Positions 21,298 through 33,384 of a DNA stretch of 64,000 nt are shown piece after piece. Source of the stretch: Arachis hypogaea (lineage: Eukaryota > Streptophyta > Magnoliopsida > Fabales > Fabaceae); contig NC_092048.1 in assembly GCF_003086295.3 (NCBI RefSeq), positions 88,392,626-88,456,625 of the forward strand, read 5' to 3'. The stretch's first letter is position 1. Each line of letters opens with the position of its first letter. The notes under the pieces were generated by a model that was not told where the DNA came from, searched no databases, and worked only from the letters and a program-made list of their open reading frames with translations. The translations under genes were made by a program, and so were the position numbers.

Positions 21298-22739
21298 TGA
21301 CGTGGCAGAAATTGGCGAGTCAAGAATTGTTATAAGATATGTGTTGCAAGTATAGTTCTTAACCAACCAGAAATCCGCTTATCAATTTAGAAGGGTGTCA
21401 CAAAATTTAAAATTAAAATACTGAGAGTATGAATCCCAGGTCGTCTCCCAACGAGTTGCAGAAAGGTGTGCTATTTTATTAATCAGATGTTTTCAAAATG
21501 GTTTGAATTGAATAACAGGAAATTAAATTAGATAATTTATGTAAAATAAATAAAAGCCTTGACTGGGAGTAGATTAGCTGGAAGCCCTATTCTTGTTGGA
21601 GTACTCTCAAGATTAATTGACAATTGAAGGTTGTCCTGTTTAGTTATCCCTTACTAGGTAAGAGAAAGTCAAACAAGTTGGAATGCTACTTCTATTCACA
21701 AGTTCCAACCCACTCAATTAAAAGGGATTGGTGTCAGTGACTAGAGGGCAATCCAACAATAAACCAAATTACAATTTTTCTTTTTGAGCATTCCAACTCA
21801 AGGGTTCCTTTCAATCAACTCCCCATCAAGTTAGGGAACTACTCACTCATTGTGAATGTAGAATTCATAACATAGGAAAGGGAATTAAAGAAAGACATGA
21901 TAAATAGAAATCAAAGAAATCAATTAAAAATGAAAGTAATTCTTGTATTAATAAATTCTAAAATAATCCAATAGTAAAATTGAGTAAATTAAAGGACATG
22001 GAAGAGTGGAGCCAAGTAAAGAAAATGAACTAGAATGACGAAGTCTTGATGAGGTAATAACTCTTCTCAATATCCCAATGCAAAGAGTAATAGAAATAAA
22101 ATCCTAAGAACTATGAATGTGTAGAGAGAAAACCTAGAGGAGGAGTAAAACTAGATCTAAAAACTAAAATTTTTGTAGAATGAATGTTGTTGTTGGTTTC
22201 TGCATGTTCTCTGGCTCTAGTCTGCTTTTCTGGGCTGAAAACTAGGTCAAAACAGGGCCCAAAATCGCCCCCAGCGAATTCTGCAGATTATGCAGATCGC
22301 GCACGTCATGCGATCGCGTCATTCATGCGGCCGCGTCATTCGGCATTTTGCCCTGCCACGCGAGCGCGTCGTCCACGCCTCCACGTCACTTGTGCTATTC
22401 CAATCCGCGCGGTTGCGTGAGCCATGCGGCCGCGTCACTTCTCGCTGGTCATCTTCTCAATTTCTTGTGTTCCTTTCATTTTTGTAAGCTTTCTTTCCAA
22501 TCTCCAATTCATTCATGCCCTATAGATCCTGAAACACTTAACACACAGATCACGTCATCGAATGGAATAAAGTAGAATTAAAATACATAATTAAAAGTCT
22601 CTAGGAAGTAAGTTTTCAATCATGTAATAATTTTAGGAAGGAAATATAAATGCATGCTAATCATATGAATAAGTGGGTAAAGATCATGATAAAACCACAC
22701 AATTAAACACATTATAAGCCATAAAATAATGGTTTATCA
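21298..22739 (-). repeat. 5' LTR of element C
   Basis: 1442 bp, TGACGTGG... to ...GTTTATCA on the plus strand, co-linear with 9939-11430. The CGCG palindrome cluster lies at about 22297-22440. Confidence 0.92.
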
Positions 22740-22867
22740 ATGAACTTTTCACATGTAGTCTAGACCATGTGTTAACGACATCTTTCTTTACCGTGCATTG
22801 ATTATCACCCTTAATATTCGCTCTCTTGCTCAAACCCTTAGCTTTACTTTCTCTTCCCTTTTTCAGG

Positions 22868-24133
22868 ATGGCCACCAAGAAAGGCAAAGAGAAAGCTACT
22901 CCCACACCACTAGCAAGGAAAGGAACAAAAAGAACATTAATGGCAGAACCATCTTCGACAGTGGTGAAACCATCAACAAAAAGAATCAAAAGGATCATCA
23001 AGGTCAATGAAAAAGAGAAAGCCTTCTCAGCAAAGGACACTGTGCAGTTTACTAACCACTACTGTGAACAGATGTTCCCCATCCTGGCAGCAAGGAACTA
23101 TAACAATGAGCACCTTCTCATCCTCCCAACCCACATTGCAGACATTGTTGAGCCCCGTATTGAGTGAAGACAATGGGAATTCCTACGGAGATAGCCACGG
23201 CAGGTTAATCTATCATGGGTAGTAGAGTTCTACTCAAATTTTCACATGCCAACCATGCAGTCTGTCTATGTCCGTCAAAAGCAAGTCCCTATAACAGAAG
23301 AAGCCATTCAACGAGCTTTAGATCTTCCCCCTGCTCCAGAAGGATTGGACGCATTTCAAGAAGCCTCACTCAAGCGCCAGACATACCAATTTGACTGGGA
23401 CGCCGTTCTCAGAGTTATCGCACAACCTGGCAGTAGATGGATCTACGGATACCATCGTTCCCGACCTAAGGGCATCTTGGCTTCAGCACTTACTTTGGAA
23501 GCTCGAGTATGGGCACAGATCATGTCCCATTACGTCTTTCCAAGCACTCACGAGTCCTCTTTTACTGCAGACATGGCTGTTTTACTCTGGTGTATCCTTA
23601 CAGACCAGCACCTCAATTTACCAAGACACATTCGGCATGCTCTGAGACACGTACAGATTGCGGGCAACTTACCTTTCCCCACCTTAGTTTCAGATCTCGT
23701 CTCAGTAGCCGAAGTCTCCTACAGAGCTGGGGACACCAAGGCCATGATCCCACGAGATGATCAATACGTCCCTAACAGGAAGTATATCAGACCTCCGGCA
23801 GCAACTATCAACCGGAGCACAGAACCAGCAAAAGATATTCCTTCTTCTTCCATACCACAAGCACCTTCAACAAACCAACTACTCCACAAGATCCTTGAGA
23901 AGCTAGACCAGCTTGAACGAAAAGGAAAGCAAAGAGAGCGCCGTAACAAGCGCAGATTTACATACCTCAAGGAGCTACTTGTTGGTAACCAACCACCTAA
24001 AGATGACCCAGACACCCCGGACTCCACTTCATTTACCAGCACAAGGAGCCATGACGGCCCCGATGGTGGAGATGCTGCTACCAGCCCCCCTTTGTTCCTG
24101 ACAGATGGCACCAAGGACGGTGCAAAGCTTTAA
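22868..24133 (+). pseudogene. Element B env-position ORF, two early stops
   Basis: The start ATG at 22868 gives MATKKGKEKATPTP, as in C. TGA at 23165-23167 and TAG at 23192-23194 interrupt it after about 99 codons. The rest (from 23195) is a continuous open frame to 24133, with RWIYGYHRSRPKGI, AQIMSHYVFPSTHESSFTADM, a charged segment LLHKILEKLDQLERKGKQRER and an acidic Ser/Asp-rich tail. Apart from the two stops it is the best preserved copy in the window. The domain resembles the plant 'putative plant transposon' family. No signal peptide or transmembrane span is seen. The stop codon TAA overlaps the PPT-like block TTAAGTGTGGGATGG. Confidence 0.75.
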
Positions 24134-25593
24134 GTGTGGGATGGTCGGTCAGTACCTGACTTCCAAAGGTAATTTATTCTCCTTTAAACACCAATAATAT
24201 AGGATATTTAGTTAATTTTTCTTTTGTTTAGGATAGGATAAATTGCATAGAAATAATTAGTTGCATGCATGTTCTACTTGATTGAAGAAAAAAATAATAA
24301 GTTTCTTTTTAAGACCCTATTTTTGAAAAATTTCAATAATTTAAAATAAATATTTTGTGTTAAATTTGTTTGAAGTTGTATTTGGAACATAGTTTAAAAA
24401 GCTAAGAACACACAACCCGTGAGATTTTGAGCCTAATTACATGGTTACACTATTTAACCATAAATATTTTATTCTTGTGTGTTTACTTCTTTATGATTGT
24501 AATCTTTATTTTGTTTCATCCTATATGTCCAATGTTTAATGTATTTATATGCATGCATATGATTGAGGCCATTAATTATTTAGCTCACTTATCCCAAATA
24601 AGCCTACCCTTTTAATCATCCTTGTCAACCACTTTGAGCCTTTTAATCACATTTGTTCTATATTTTACCACATTACTAGCCTTAAGCAGAAAAATAATTA
24701 AATATCCTAATTGAATATTTGGTTAGCTTAAGATAGAAATTGTGTGTTAATTAAGCATGGAAAAATTGTGAGAACATGGGTTAATAAAGGAATATGTTAT
24801 GTTCTTACCTTAATAAAATAATGGAAATTTGGGTACCTACTCATGTGAAACTACGAAAAAAAAAAATTAAAAATCCATGTGCATTGATAAGCTATGTTTA
24901 TTTTCATATTAAAAAAAAATTGTAATTAAGTAAATAAATAAGAGGACAAAATTACCCCAATTCTAAGTTAAGTTAAGTTCAAAGATCAATGAATATGTGA
25001 TAAAAATTTAAGGAAAAGTTAATACATGAGTATATAATGCAAAAGTGAAAATTATGGATAGCTAGGCATGATTATAGAGTTATATAGAGTGTATGTATGC
25101 TAGATAAGTGCTTAGGTTAGTCAAATATTCAATTTATAGCTCACTTAGCCATATGTATACCCTTACCCTTACCTTAGCCATATTACAACCTTGAAAAAGA
25201 CCTCATGATGTTGCGTTGGTACATTAAATATTGTTGATTGGTTAGGTAAAAAATAAAGTTTAGAAAGTATGATTAGAGAAGAGTAGAGTGATTACCCTAT
25301 ACACTTGAGAGACTAAAGTGCATATACACCATCAGTGAGGGTTCAGTGCTTGATTCTATGTTCCCTACTTTCATGAGCTGTCTTATTACAATGTTACCTA
25401 TTTTTACTATATAATTTGAATTAGTGAAATCTAATTTATATTTGTCTTGAAAAGCGTGTTTCCTTTTTAACCAAGTAGACAAGAATCATATAGTTGCATC
25501 CATATATATAGGTTGCATTGCATTGCATGAGTTTTACATTTCCCTACTCATTTATTTTATCTCCTTAAACTAAGCATGAGGACATGCTAATGT
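24134..25593 (+). other. Conserved noncoding tract of element B
   Basis: Co-linear with 12890-11446 (minus) of C. It includes the TTG-initiated hydrophobic frame at 24427-24615 (62 codons), similar to C's over about 49 residues. Otherwise AT-rich and without a supported gene. Confidence 0.6.
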
Positions 25594-25609
25594 TTAAGTG
25601 TGGGGAGGT
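25594..25609 (+). other. Polypurine tract of element B
   Basis: TTAAGTGTGGGGAGGT immediately before the LTR start TGATAAACC. An imperfect second copy is at 24130-24144. Confidence 0.8.
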
Positions 25610-27105
25610 TGATAAACCATTATTTTATGATTTATATTGTGTTTAATTGAATAATTTTATCAAGTCTTTACCCACTTATTCATATGATTAGCATGATATT
25701 ACAATTCCTTCCCAAAATTATTCCATGGTTGAAAACTTGCTTCCTAGAGATCTTTTAATTATGTATTTTAACTCTCCTTTATCCCATTCGATGCCATGAT
25801 CCGTGTGTTAAGTGTTTCAGGCTTCATAAGGCAAGAATGGCTTAGAGAATGGAGAGGAAGCTTGCAAAAATGGAAGGAACACAAGAAACCAAGGAGATAA
25901 CCAGCGAACAATGACGCAAGCGCATGGCTCACGCGAGCGCGCGAAAAGAAGAAATTACAGCGACACGAACGCGTGCCAGACGCAAACGCGTGGATTGAAG
26001 TCTGCACGAATGATGTGGATGACGCGAACGCATGACAAGGAAAATCGCTGAATGACGCGAACGCGTGGATGACGCGTACGCGTGACCTGCACGATCTGCA
26101 AAAATAACAGAATACGCTGGGGGCAATTTCGGGCCGCGTTTTGACCTAGTTTTTGGCCCAGGAACACATACTAAAGCTAGGGAACATGCAGAAACTCAAC
26201 ACGCATACACACACATTCAGATACATGGAGATTAGGATTACTCTTAGTTTTAGATCTGAATCTAGATTAGCTTTACATTAGTAGTTTATGCTTTTGCTTT
26301 GGATTTTTGGATGCTGAAGAATCATTACCTCCGTGAAGACATCACTTTAGTTTGTTTCCTTATTCCTTTACTCCTATTAGTTGCTCATTGACCCTATTCA
26401 ATTAAGTATGTTGCATTTTGAATTTATTAATATATAGAGTTACTTTTATTTTTAATTAAATTTAATTTTATATTTTACTCTATTTAACTTATTATGTCTT
26501 CTTATATTTTTATGAATATTAATTCCATGTTAATGGAGTAGAATTTCTACTTGACATGGGGGTTGATTAAGAGGAGACACTTGAGTTGGAATGCTCGAGT
26601 GTTTAGTTAATTTGAACATTGTTGGCTAATTCTATATCTACTAACGCTAGACCTTCCCAAGGGAAAGGACTAGGAACTGCGGATAAGAATCAGTCCATCA
26701 CTTGACTTTCTTTTACTCACTAAGGGTTAACTAAGTGAAAACAACAACCGCTTTATATTACACTTGAGAAGATTCCAACAAGGATAGAACTTCTGATTAA
26801 TCAACTCCCCAGTCAAAGCTTTTTATATTAATAATAATTAATAGTTTTATTGCTTTAATTTACAATTATATTAATTACTCATTATCCAATTCAAACCTTC
26901 TGGAAAATTTCTAATTAATAAATTAGCACTCTTTCCTGCAACTCGTTGGGAGACGACCTGGGACTCATACTCCCAGTATTTTTAATTTTAATTTTTGTGA
27001 CAACCCCTTTTAAATTGAGAAGGCGGATCTTAGTTGGTTAAGAACTGTACTTGCAACGCAATTCATTTATTAAATTTCTTAACTGGTCGATTTCCGCCAC
27101 CATCA
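25610..27105 (+). repeat. 3' LTR of element B
   Basis: 1496 bp, TGATAAACC... to ...CCACCATCA. It aligns along its length with the C LTRs in the opposite orientation but is clearly more diverged from them than they are from each other. A CGCG palindrome cluster lies at about 25914-26095. The 5-bp flank after it is AAGAC. Confidence 0.85.
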
Positions 27106-27564
27106 AAGACAATGAGGATAGAAATTTTAATTCTCACCGTTAGCCAAGGTTTCTTATATTGGTTGATTGACATTTCTCTTGTTGACTTTGATTCCTTAGC
27201 ATTCTTTGTTTGAATCCTTACTTTTAGTTATATGCCACTATTGTTGTTATCTTTTATTTCATGCTTGTTAGTTAATTAATTGTTTGATTTATAATTTTTG
27301 TTGCTTTAATTTAGTTGTTAGTTGTTCATTGCCTTTAAATTCTAGTCACTTTACTTTTTCTGCACTCAACTAAAAAAATTTCCAAAAATTTCTAATCAAT
27401 AATGTGCATCTTATTTCAATTCCTAGGAAAAATGACCCGGGATTCTACTCCCGGTAATTAATTTGATTGTTATGACATTCTTCTAAACTTTGACTTGGGG
27501 TCACTTGTCGGTTTAGGCTATACGTGTGGCATTGAGTTGAAAATCCTTTGAAAATTTCTAAGTC
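27106..27564 (+). other. Retrotransposon remnant flanking B and D
   Basis: No ORF. The sequence around 27420-27470 (CCCGGGATTCTACTCCCGGT) has the look of plant Ty3 LTR ends, similar in style to 10060-10095 and 58230-58260. Probably an old LTR fragment in plus orientation, target of element D. Confidence 0.4.
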
Positions 27565-27569
27565 GGCAT

Positions 27570-27919
27570 TGTAAATCATGTTGCTTGTATGCGAAGTTTG
27601 TATTCGTAGGTTTTGATGAATGACAAACCAACAAACGACATGAAAGACAAACCAACAAACAACTTGAATGAACAAGCATGTTGAAAGATCAACCAACATT
27701 CAACGTTGAGGAATGAAGAGTTGAAAGCAACACAACAACAACAAGAAACTCAAGTCCACAACATTTGAAGACAAGTATAGTGTCTTAGGACTTAGGTAAC
27801 TTCTTGTTAAGAACCAATTGCTAAATCTCTCAACACACACTCACAAAATGTTTTGATGCACATCTTGCAATTCGATGCTAGCCAAATGGTTTAAAAACTT
27901 GTTTTCAAAGGTACAAAAG
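27570..27919 (+). repeat. Truncated 5' LTR of element D
   Basis: The first 350 bp of the LTR, identical by eye to 31449-31798 with a constant offset of 3879. It stops at ...GTACAAAAG and is fused to coding sequence. Confidence 0.92.
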
Positions 27920-30565
27920 TTGGTCTCTAAAGAGTTAGTAATTGGCTTACCAAAGCTACGTTTTGAAAAAGACGTCCTTTGCGACGCATGTCAAAAGGGA
28001 AAACAAGTAAAGGCCTCTTTTAAATCCAAAAATATTGTTTCAACAACAAGGCCATTACAACTTTTGCACATGGATTTATTTGGTCCTTCTAGGACTATGA
28101 GCTTTGGTGGCAATTACTATGCTTTAGTTATTGTTGATGACTACTCTCGATTTACATGGACCTTGTTCCTAGCAAACAAGAGTGATGCATTTCGAGCATT
28201 CAAAAGATTAGCCAAAGTTATTCAAAATGAAAAGAATTTGCATATATCATCTATTAGAAGTGATCATGGTGGAGAATTTGAAAACAATCTTTTTGAAACT
28301 TTTTGTGAAGAAAATGGCATTGAGCATAATTTTTCCTCTCCTAGAACACCACAACAAAATGGTGTGGTTGAAAGGAAAAATCGTCATTTAGAAGAAATGG
28401 CGAGAACTATGCTCAATGAGGCTAATATTCCTAAGTACTTTTGGGCGGATGCGGTTAGTACCGCGTGTTATGTTATGAATAGGATTATCATTCGACCTAT
28501 TCTTAAGAAAACACCGTACGAATTGTACAAAGGAAGAAAGCCAAATATTTCCCACCTTCACGTCTTTGGCTGTAAATGCTTTATTCTAAATAATGGAAAA
28601 GATAACTTAGGCAAATTTGATGCTAAGGCTGATGAAGGAATCTTCTTAGGCTACTCTTTAACTAGCAAAGCTTTTAGAGTATATAATAAACGCATCATGA
28701 CTATGGAAGAAAGTATTCATGTCGCTTTTGATGAAACTAACCGTTGTGCTAGAAAAGATTTTGATGAAAATGTAGAAAACTTTGATTCACTAAATTTGAA
28801 TGGTGAAGACAAAGAAAAAGATTTAAATGAAGCCTCTACAAGCTCAACAAAGGATAGTGTTCAAGTTGAAGAAATTGAACCATCACAAGCACAAATAAAT
28901 GCACTTCCAAAGGACTGGCGTACTTCAAAGGATCATCCTCTAGACAACGTCATTGGTGATGTTTCGAAAGGGGTAACAACTCGATCCACTTTTAGAAATT
29001 TATTTGCATATAGTGCTTTTGTTTCTCAAATTGAACCATCTACCATTGAGTCCGCAATTGATGATGAACATTGGGCTATGGCAATGCAAGAGGAGCTTAA
29101 CCAATTCAAACGAAATGACGTTTGGGAATTGGTGCCTAAACCAAGTAATCAAACAATTGTAGGAACAAAATGGGTTTTTAGAAATAAACTCGATGAAAAT
29201 GGTACAATTGTTAGAAACAAAGCTAGATTAGTAGCTAAAGGTTATAATCAAGAGGAAGGCATTGATTATGACGAAACTTATGCTCCCGTAGCTAGATTAG
29301 AAGCTATTAGGATGTTACTTGCTTTTGCATCCTCTTATAACTTCAAACTTTATCAAATGGATGTTAAGAGTGCCTTTCTTAATGGTTTCATTCAAGAAGA
29401 AGTATATGTTGAACAACCTCCCGGTTTTGAGGATTATGAAAATCCTAATCATGTTTTTAAACTCAAGAAAGCTCTTTATGGTCTCAAACAAGCTCCAAGA
29501 GCTTGGTATGAACGTTTGAGCAAGTTTTTAATAGAAAAGGGTTTTAGAAGAGGGAAGGTTGATACAACTTTATTTATCATGATTGAAAACAAAAATATCC
29601 TTTTGGTACAAGTTTACGTCGATGACATAATATTTGGTTCAACTAACGAATCACTTTGCAAGTTTTTCTCAAACCTCATGCAAAGTGAATTTGAAATGTC
29701 CATGATGAGAGAACTCAACTTCTTCCTTGGTCTTCAAATCAAACAAGGAAAAGAAGGAACTTTCGTTGGCCAAACCAAATATTGCAAGGAATTGCTCAAA
29801 AGATTTGGAATGGACAATGCTAAGGCAATGGACACACCAATGAGCACTACTTGCTACCTTGACAAAGATGAACAAGGTAAAAACATAGATGTAAAGAAGT
29901 ATAGAGGCATGATAGGATCATTACTTTATCGAACGGCAAGTAGGCCAGATATCATGTTTAGTGTATGCATGTGTGCGAGATACCAAGCTAATCCTAAGGA
30001 ATCTCACTTAAGTGCGGTGAAAAGGATTATGAAGTATCTCATAGGAACATTAAATGTTGGATTGTGGTATCCAAAAGGATCCACTTGTGATTTGATTGGT
30101 TATTCCGATTCCGATTTTTCCGGTTGCAAATTGGATAGGAAAAGCACTAGCGGCACTTGTCACTTGCTAGGAAACTCTCTTGTTTCATGGCATAGTAAGA
30201 AACAAGTAAGTGTAGCCTTGTCTACCGCCGAAGCCGAGTATGTAGCCGCCGGTAGTTGTTGCGCCCAAATTTTATGGATGAAACAACAACTTGTGGACTA
30301 TGGACTCATGCTTGATCACATTCCTATCAAATGTGATAATACTAGTGCAATAAATTTAACCAAGAATCCGGTTCAACATTCAAGAACCAAGCATATTGAG
30401 ATTAGACATCACTTCATAAGAGACCATGTTGAAAAGGGTGATGTGGTTTTTGAATTTGTCGATACTAGTAAACAACTAGCGGACATCTTCACTAAACCTT
30501 TATGTAAAGAAAGTTTTTTTAACATCCGAAATGAACTTGGTATCTTGGATTCTAATCTAATATGA
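27875..30565 (+). CDS. Element D integrase-RT-RNase H ORF with LTR-derived start
   Basis: An uninterrupted 896-codon ORF. The first 15 codons (27875-27919) are LTR sequence; genuine pol begins at about residue 16 ([15 protein letters not shown]). Domains in order are the end of the GAG-pre-integrase zinc region (CDACQKGKQ, residues about 34-42) and the integrase core with D near 65 ([10 protein letters not shown]), D near 128 (IRSDHGGEF) and E near 164 (NGVVERKNR). RT follows from about 405, with YVDDIIFGS near 580. RNase H comes last ([43 protein letters not shown]). Gag, protease and the N-terminal integrase zinc ligands are missing, so autonomous transposition is unlikely. No stop or frameshift is seen, consistent with the identical LTR pieces. 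Confidence 0.85.
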   Translation: MLAKWFKNLFSKVQKLVSKELVIGLPKLRFEKDVLCDACQKGKQVKASFKSKNIVSTTRPLQLLHMDLFGPSRTMSFGGNYYALVIVDDYSRFTWTLFLANKSDAFRAFKRLAKVIQNEKNLHISSIRSDHGGEFENNLFETFCEENGIEHNFSSPRTPQQNGVVERKNRHLEEMARTMLNEANIPKYFWADAVSTACYVMNRIIIRPILKKTPYELYKGRKPNISHLHVFGCKCFILNNGKDNLGKFDAKADEGIFLGYSLTSKAFRVYNKRIMTMEESIHVAFDETNRCARKDFDENVENFDSLNLNGEDKEKDLNEASTSSTKDSVQVEEIEPSQAQINALPKDWRTSKDHPLDNVIGDVSKGVTTRSTFRNLFAYSAFVSQIEPSTIESAIDDEHWAMAMQEELNQFKRNDVWELVPKPSNQTIVGTKWVFRNKLDENGTIVRNKARLVAKGYNQEEGIDYDETYAPVARLEAIRMLLAFASSYNFKLYQMDVKSAFLNGFIQEEVYVEQPPGFEDYENPNHVFKLKKALYGLKQAPRAWYERLSKFLIEKGFRRGKVDTTLFIMIENKNILLVQVYVDDIIFGSTNESLCKFFSNLMQSEFEMSMMRELNFFLGLQIKQGKEGTFVGQTKYCKELLKRFGMDNAKAMDTPMSTTCYLDKDEQGKNIDVKKYRGMIGSLLYRTASRPDIMFSVCMCARYQANPKESHLSAVKRIMKYLIGTLNVGLWYPKGSTCDLIGYSDSDFSGCKLDRKSTSGTCHLLGNSLVSWHSKKQVSVALSTAEAEYVAAGSCCAQILWMKQQLVDYGLMLDHIPIKCDNTSAINLTKNPVQHSRTKHIEIRHHFIRDHVEKGDVVFEFVDTSKQLADIFTKPLCKESFFNIRNELGILDSNLI

Positions 30566-31448
30566 TTTGTTTGAATTCATTGTATTTATATTGCTATTTT
30601 TGTATCTCTTACTAACTTAAGCATTGGAGATATCCAATTAGCCATTGTTTTGTAGGTTTATGAGTTGATGAATGAGTGATTAATCTTGAGGTAGATTGAA
30701 GAATTTGAAGATTATAAACAATGGAGGATCAACAAATTGAAGTTTATATTATGTTTATTTGATTATATGAATTGTTAAACTAACTCCTAGTAAGCTAAGG
30801 ATTTCTATTATGGTTTAAATACTTTGATATTTCCTTCATAATTTTGTTTAATGATTAATGCTTGTATGCTTATTTGGTGAATAACTCAAAATAGGCTTGG
30901 TACCCCTATTTTAAGTTAATGTGCATGCTTTAATATATTTCACTTCTTTAGGGGGAATTATGCATGCTTGTTATATATAAAAAGAGGAAATCAAATTCTT
31001 TTTGAAAGGGGGAATATCTCATCCTTGAGATTAATAGAGATATTGAACTTAAAAAAATTCATTGTTTTATGCATGCTTCTATGACACATTTCAAACTCCT
31101 TTCTTTTTGATAATGTCAAAAGGGGGAAGAGAAGTTTGAGGATATTTGAAATTTTGAACTTTTGAAAAAGAAGAAGTTTGAGGATTTGAAAAGAAGAAAT
31201 AAGTTTGCGAAACAATGATTTCAAAAAGACTTCCGCTAAGCAAAAACTTTTGATATCTAAATCGTCTTCTTTGATAAACGCCCTTTAAGGGAACAAATGC
31301 ACATATTTAGGGGGAACTCCTGCAAAATTTTTTTTGTGAAGTCTTCTCCAAAGCTTTCTATAAAACAAAGTGCATTATTGTTGCTTTCAAAATCATTTAT
31401 AAATGCATATCCTCAAAATTGGTTTGTCATTATCAAAAAGGGGGAAAT
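30566..31448 (+). other. Element D 3' noncoding region with repeated purine tracts
   Basis: No gene. Five AGGGGGAA-type tracts occur at about 30949-30958, 31005-31014, 31119-31129, 31309-31316 and 31435-31447. The last abuts the 3' LTR and is the likely PPT. Confidence 0.7.
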
Positions 31449-32958
31449 TGTAAATCATGTTGCTTGTATGCGAAGTTTGTATTCGTAGGTTTTGATGAAT
31501 GACAAACCAACAAACGACATGAAAGACAAACCAACAAACAACTTGAATGAACAAGCATGTTGAAAGATCAACCAACATTCAACGTTGAGGAATGAAGAGT
31601 TGAAAGCAACACAACAACAACAAGAAACTCAAGTCCACAACATTTGAAGACAAGTATAGTGTCTTAGGACTTAGGTAACTTCTTGTTAAGAACCAATTGC
31701 TAAATCTCTCAACACACACTCACAAAATGTTTTGATGCACATCTTGCAATTCGATGCTAGCCAAATGGTTTAAAAACTTGTTTTCAAAGGTACAAAAGCA
31801 TAGGAATTGACTCCAACAAGTTTGAGATCAATCCTAAGCATTTTGAAGTGATTTTAAGCCATTCTTTAAGGTTTGCATCGGTGCACACTCATCTTGCATC
31901 GATGCAAAGCATGCAACGACTTTTTGCATCGATGCAAAGATGTTTACATCGATGCAACCTAGCTGAAAATTCAAATTTCAGCTTCAAAGACACATTTGCA
32001 TCGATGCAAAGTGTTATGCATCGATGCAAATAATTCAAAAACATAAAAAACGGCTAGTTTTAACAAAACGGCTCCATCCTATTAAACTCCCCAACGTTTC
32101 TAAGGTTTGGGGAGTCTATAAATAGATGGATTGAAGCCTTATTTCATATATGTGAGTATTTGCAAACTATCTTGTTCATATTCTTTCATTCTACACATTT
32201 TTAAGGTGTTATAATACACAATTTGAGAGAGCAATATCAATTGGTTCAATAGTGCTAAACTTGTAATCATACACTCTTTTAGAGAGTACTCATTTCATCT
32301 CAACAATTCTTTGAGAATTGTTTTCTTGTAACACTTTGTAAATTGGAGTGTGATCTCCAAGGTTGAGTCAAGAGTTATAAACACTATAGTCGGTGAGGAT
32401 ACCAAAGAAGTATACTAAGTACTCAAGGCAAATCTTAGAGAAGGAATCTCTAAGTGGAGTGGGTTAGTATACGAGTGGTGATCATATACCGTGAGGTGTT
32501 AGAAACTAAGGACTCGGATTGTAAAAGGTTTTGCGCGAGCACCTTGAAGCTTGGCAATAGTGGAACTTCTCAATAGCGATTGAGAAAGAAAGTGGACGTA
32601 GGACAAGGATTGTGCCGAACCACTCTAAATAGCGTTTGCATCTCTCCAAACTCATCTCTTCAATATTATTATCTTTTACCTTTGAGCAAATAAATTGTGA
32701 TCGAAAAGTAGCTTCGTAAGTACTTAAGGAATAGCTTAAGTCCGATTGGTGAAAAGCTTGATCAATTTATTTGAGTTGGTGTCTATTGGAAAGTAAAAGC
32801 TCCTTATAAATGCTTAGCAATTGAGTTAAGCTCTTGGAAAAATACTAGTACAATAACACTTTTGTATATTGTCTTTAACTTTCGCAAAAAGATTCATTGT
32901 TGTTGCAATACTCAATTCACCCCCCCCCCCTCTTGAGTAATTGTGCATAGGTTCTAGA
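31449..32958 (+). repeat. 3' LTR of element D
   Basis: It starts TGTAAATC after the PPT and ends before the GGCAT duplication. The last bases read TCTAGA rather than ending in CA, so the right edge is set by the duplication. It contains the TTGCATCGATGCAA cluster (31872-32030) and a run of C residues near 32918-32930. Confidence 0.82.
31872..32030. repeat. Six TTGCATCGATGCAA palindromes in the D LTR
   Basis: Perfect 14-16-mers at 31894-31907, 31923-31938 and 31995-32010. Near-perfect copies are at 31872-31887, 31944-31957 and 32016-32030. All are centred on ATCGAT. Confidence 0.92.
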
Positions 32959-32963
32959 GGCAT

Positions 32964-33370
32964 TTATCCCACGTCAAGACTCACATGAAACTGCAACGAC
33001 AACTTTCGCGCTCATAGCAACGGCGACTAAGTGATGAGTCTGTGGAAGAAGAAGAGAAGAACGTAACAGACTCAGAGAGAGAGAGAGAGAGAGGGGAATT
33101 TACCTAGAGAAAATGGACTCGGTAGGAGAAAGGTGGCGACAGACTCAACAGCAACAGTAACGGGATAAGCAGCGACAGCGACATGAGCTGTGAAGAGGTA
33201 GGCGGCGATGGGCTCAGCAACGACGATGACGGGAGCTATGAGATTTTTTGTGAAGAAACCGAGAAGAAGAAGACTCTGGGTGAGGATGGCTGGGTTTCTC
33301 TGGCATGGCTATAGAGTATGGACTGAAGTTATGAATCACTGAATCTGTGATGTGAGACAAATCTTAATTC
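32964..33370. other. Intergenic, unassigned, with a GA microsatellite
   Basis: GAAGAAGAAG-rich and AGCAACGGCGAC-like sequence with a (GA)n run at about 33074-33092. No open gene is supported. Confidence 0.4.
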
Positions 33371-33384
33371 CTAAAAAGTGTTTA

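Larger units (their letters stand above)
9939..22739 (-). mobile_element. Element C: near full-length Athila-like Ty3 element nested in B
   Basis: It is 12.8 kb with two LTRs (9939-11430 and 21298-22739), a tRNA-Asp-like primer site (21276-21292), gag, protease, RT, RNase H and integrase in Ty3 order, an ORF in the env position (14157-12903), and a polypurine tract AAGTGTGGGGAGG next to the 3' LTR. It lies antisense to B, which belongs to the same family. All ORFs carry stops or frameshifts, so the copy is dead. The two LTRs differ at five sites in the first 265 or so bases, by my reading. Confidence 0.92.
22740..27105 (+). mobile_element. Element B, right visible part (env-position ORF and 3' LTR)
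   Basis: Continuation of the plus-strand element interrupted by C. It starts with the target duplication ATGAA (22740-22744), then a short spacer, the env-position ORF, the conserved noncoding tract, the PPT and the 3' LTR. B's own left part is at 6744-9938. Confidence 0.85.
27570..32958 (+). mobile_element. Element D: Copia (SIRE-like) element with deleted 5' half
   Basis: It is flanked by the 5-bp target duplication GGCAT (27565-27569 and 32959-32963). The 5' LTR is only 350 bp (27570-27919) and is joined directly to integrase coding sequence. The 3' LTR is about 1510 bp (31449-32958). The shared 350 bp look identical base for base, so the insertion is young. The PBS, gag and protease are missing. 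The lineage call rests on RT and integrase motifs and LTR size. Confidence 0.88.
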
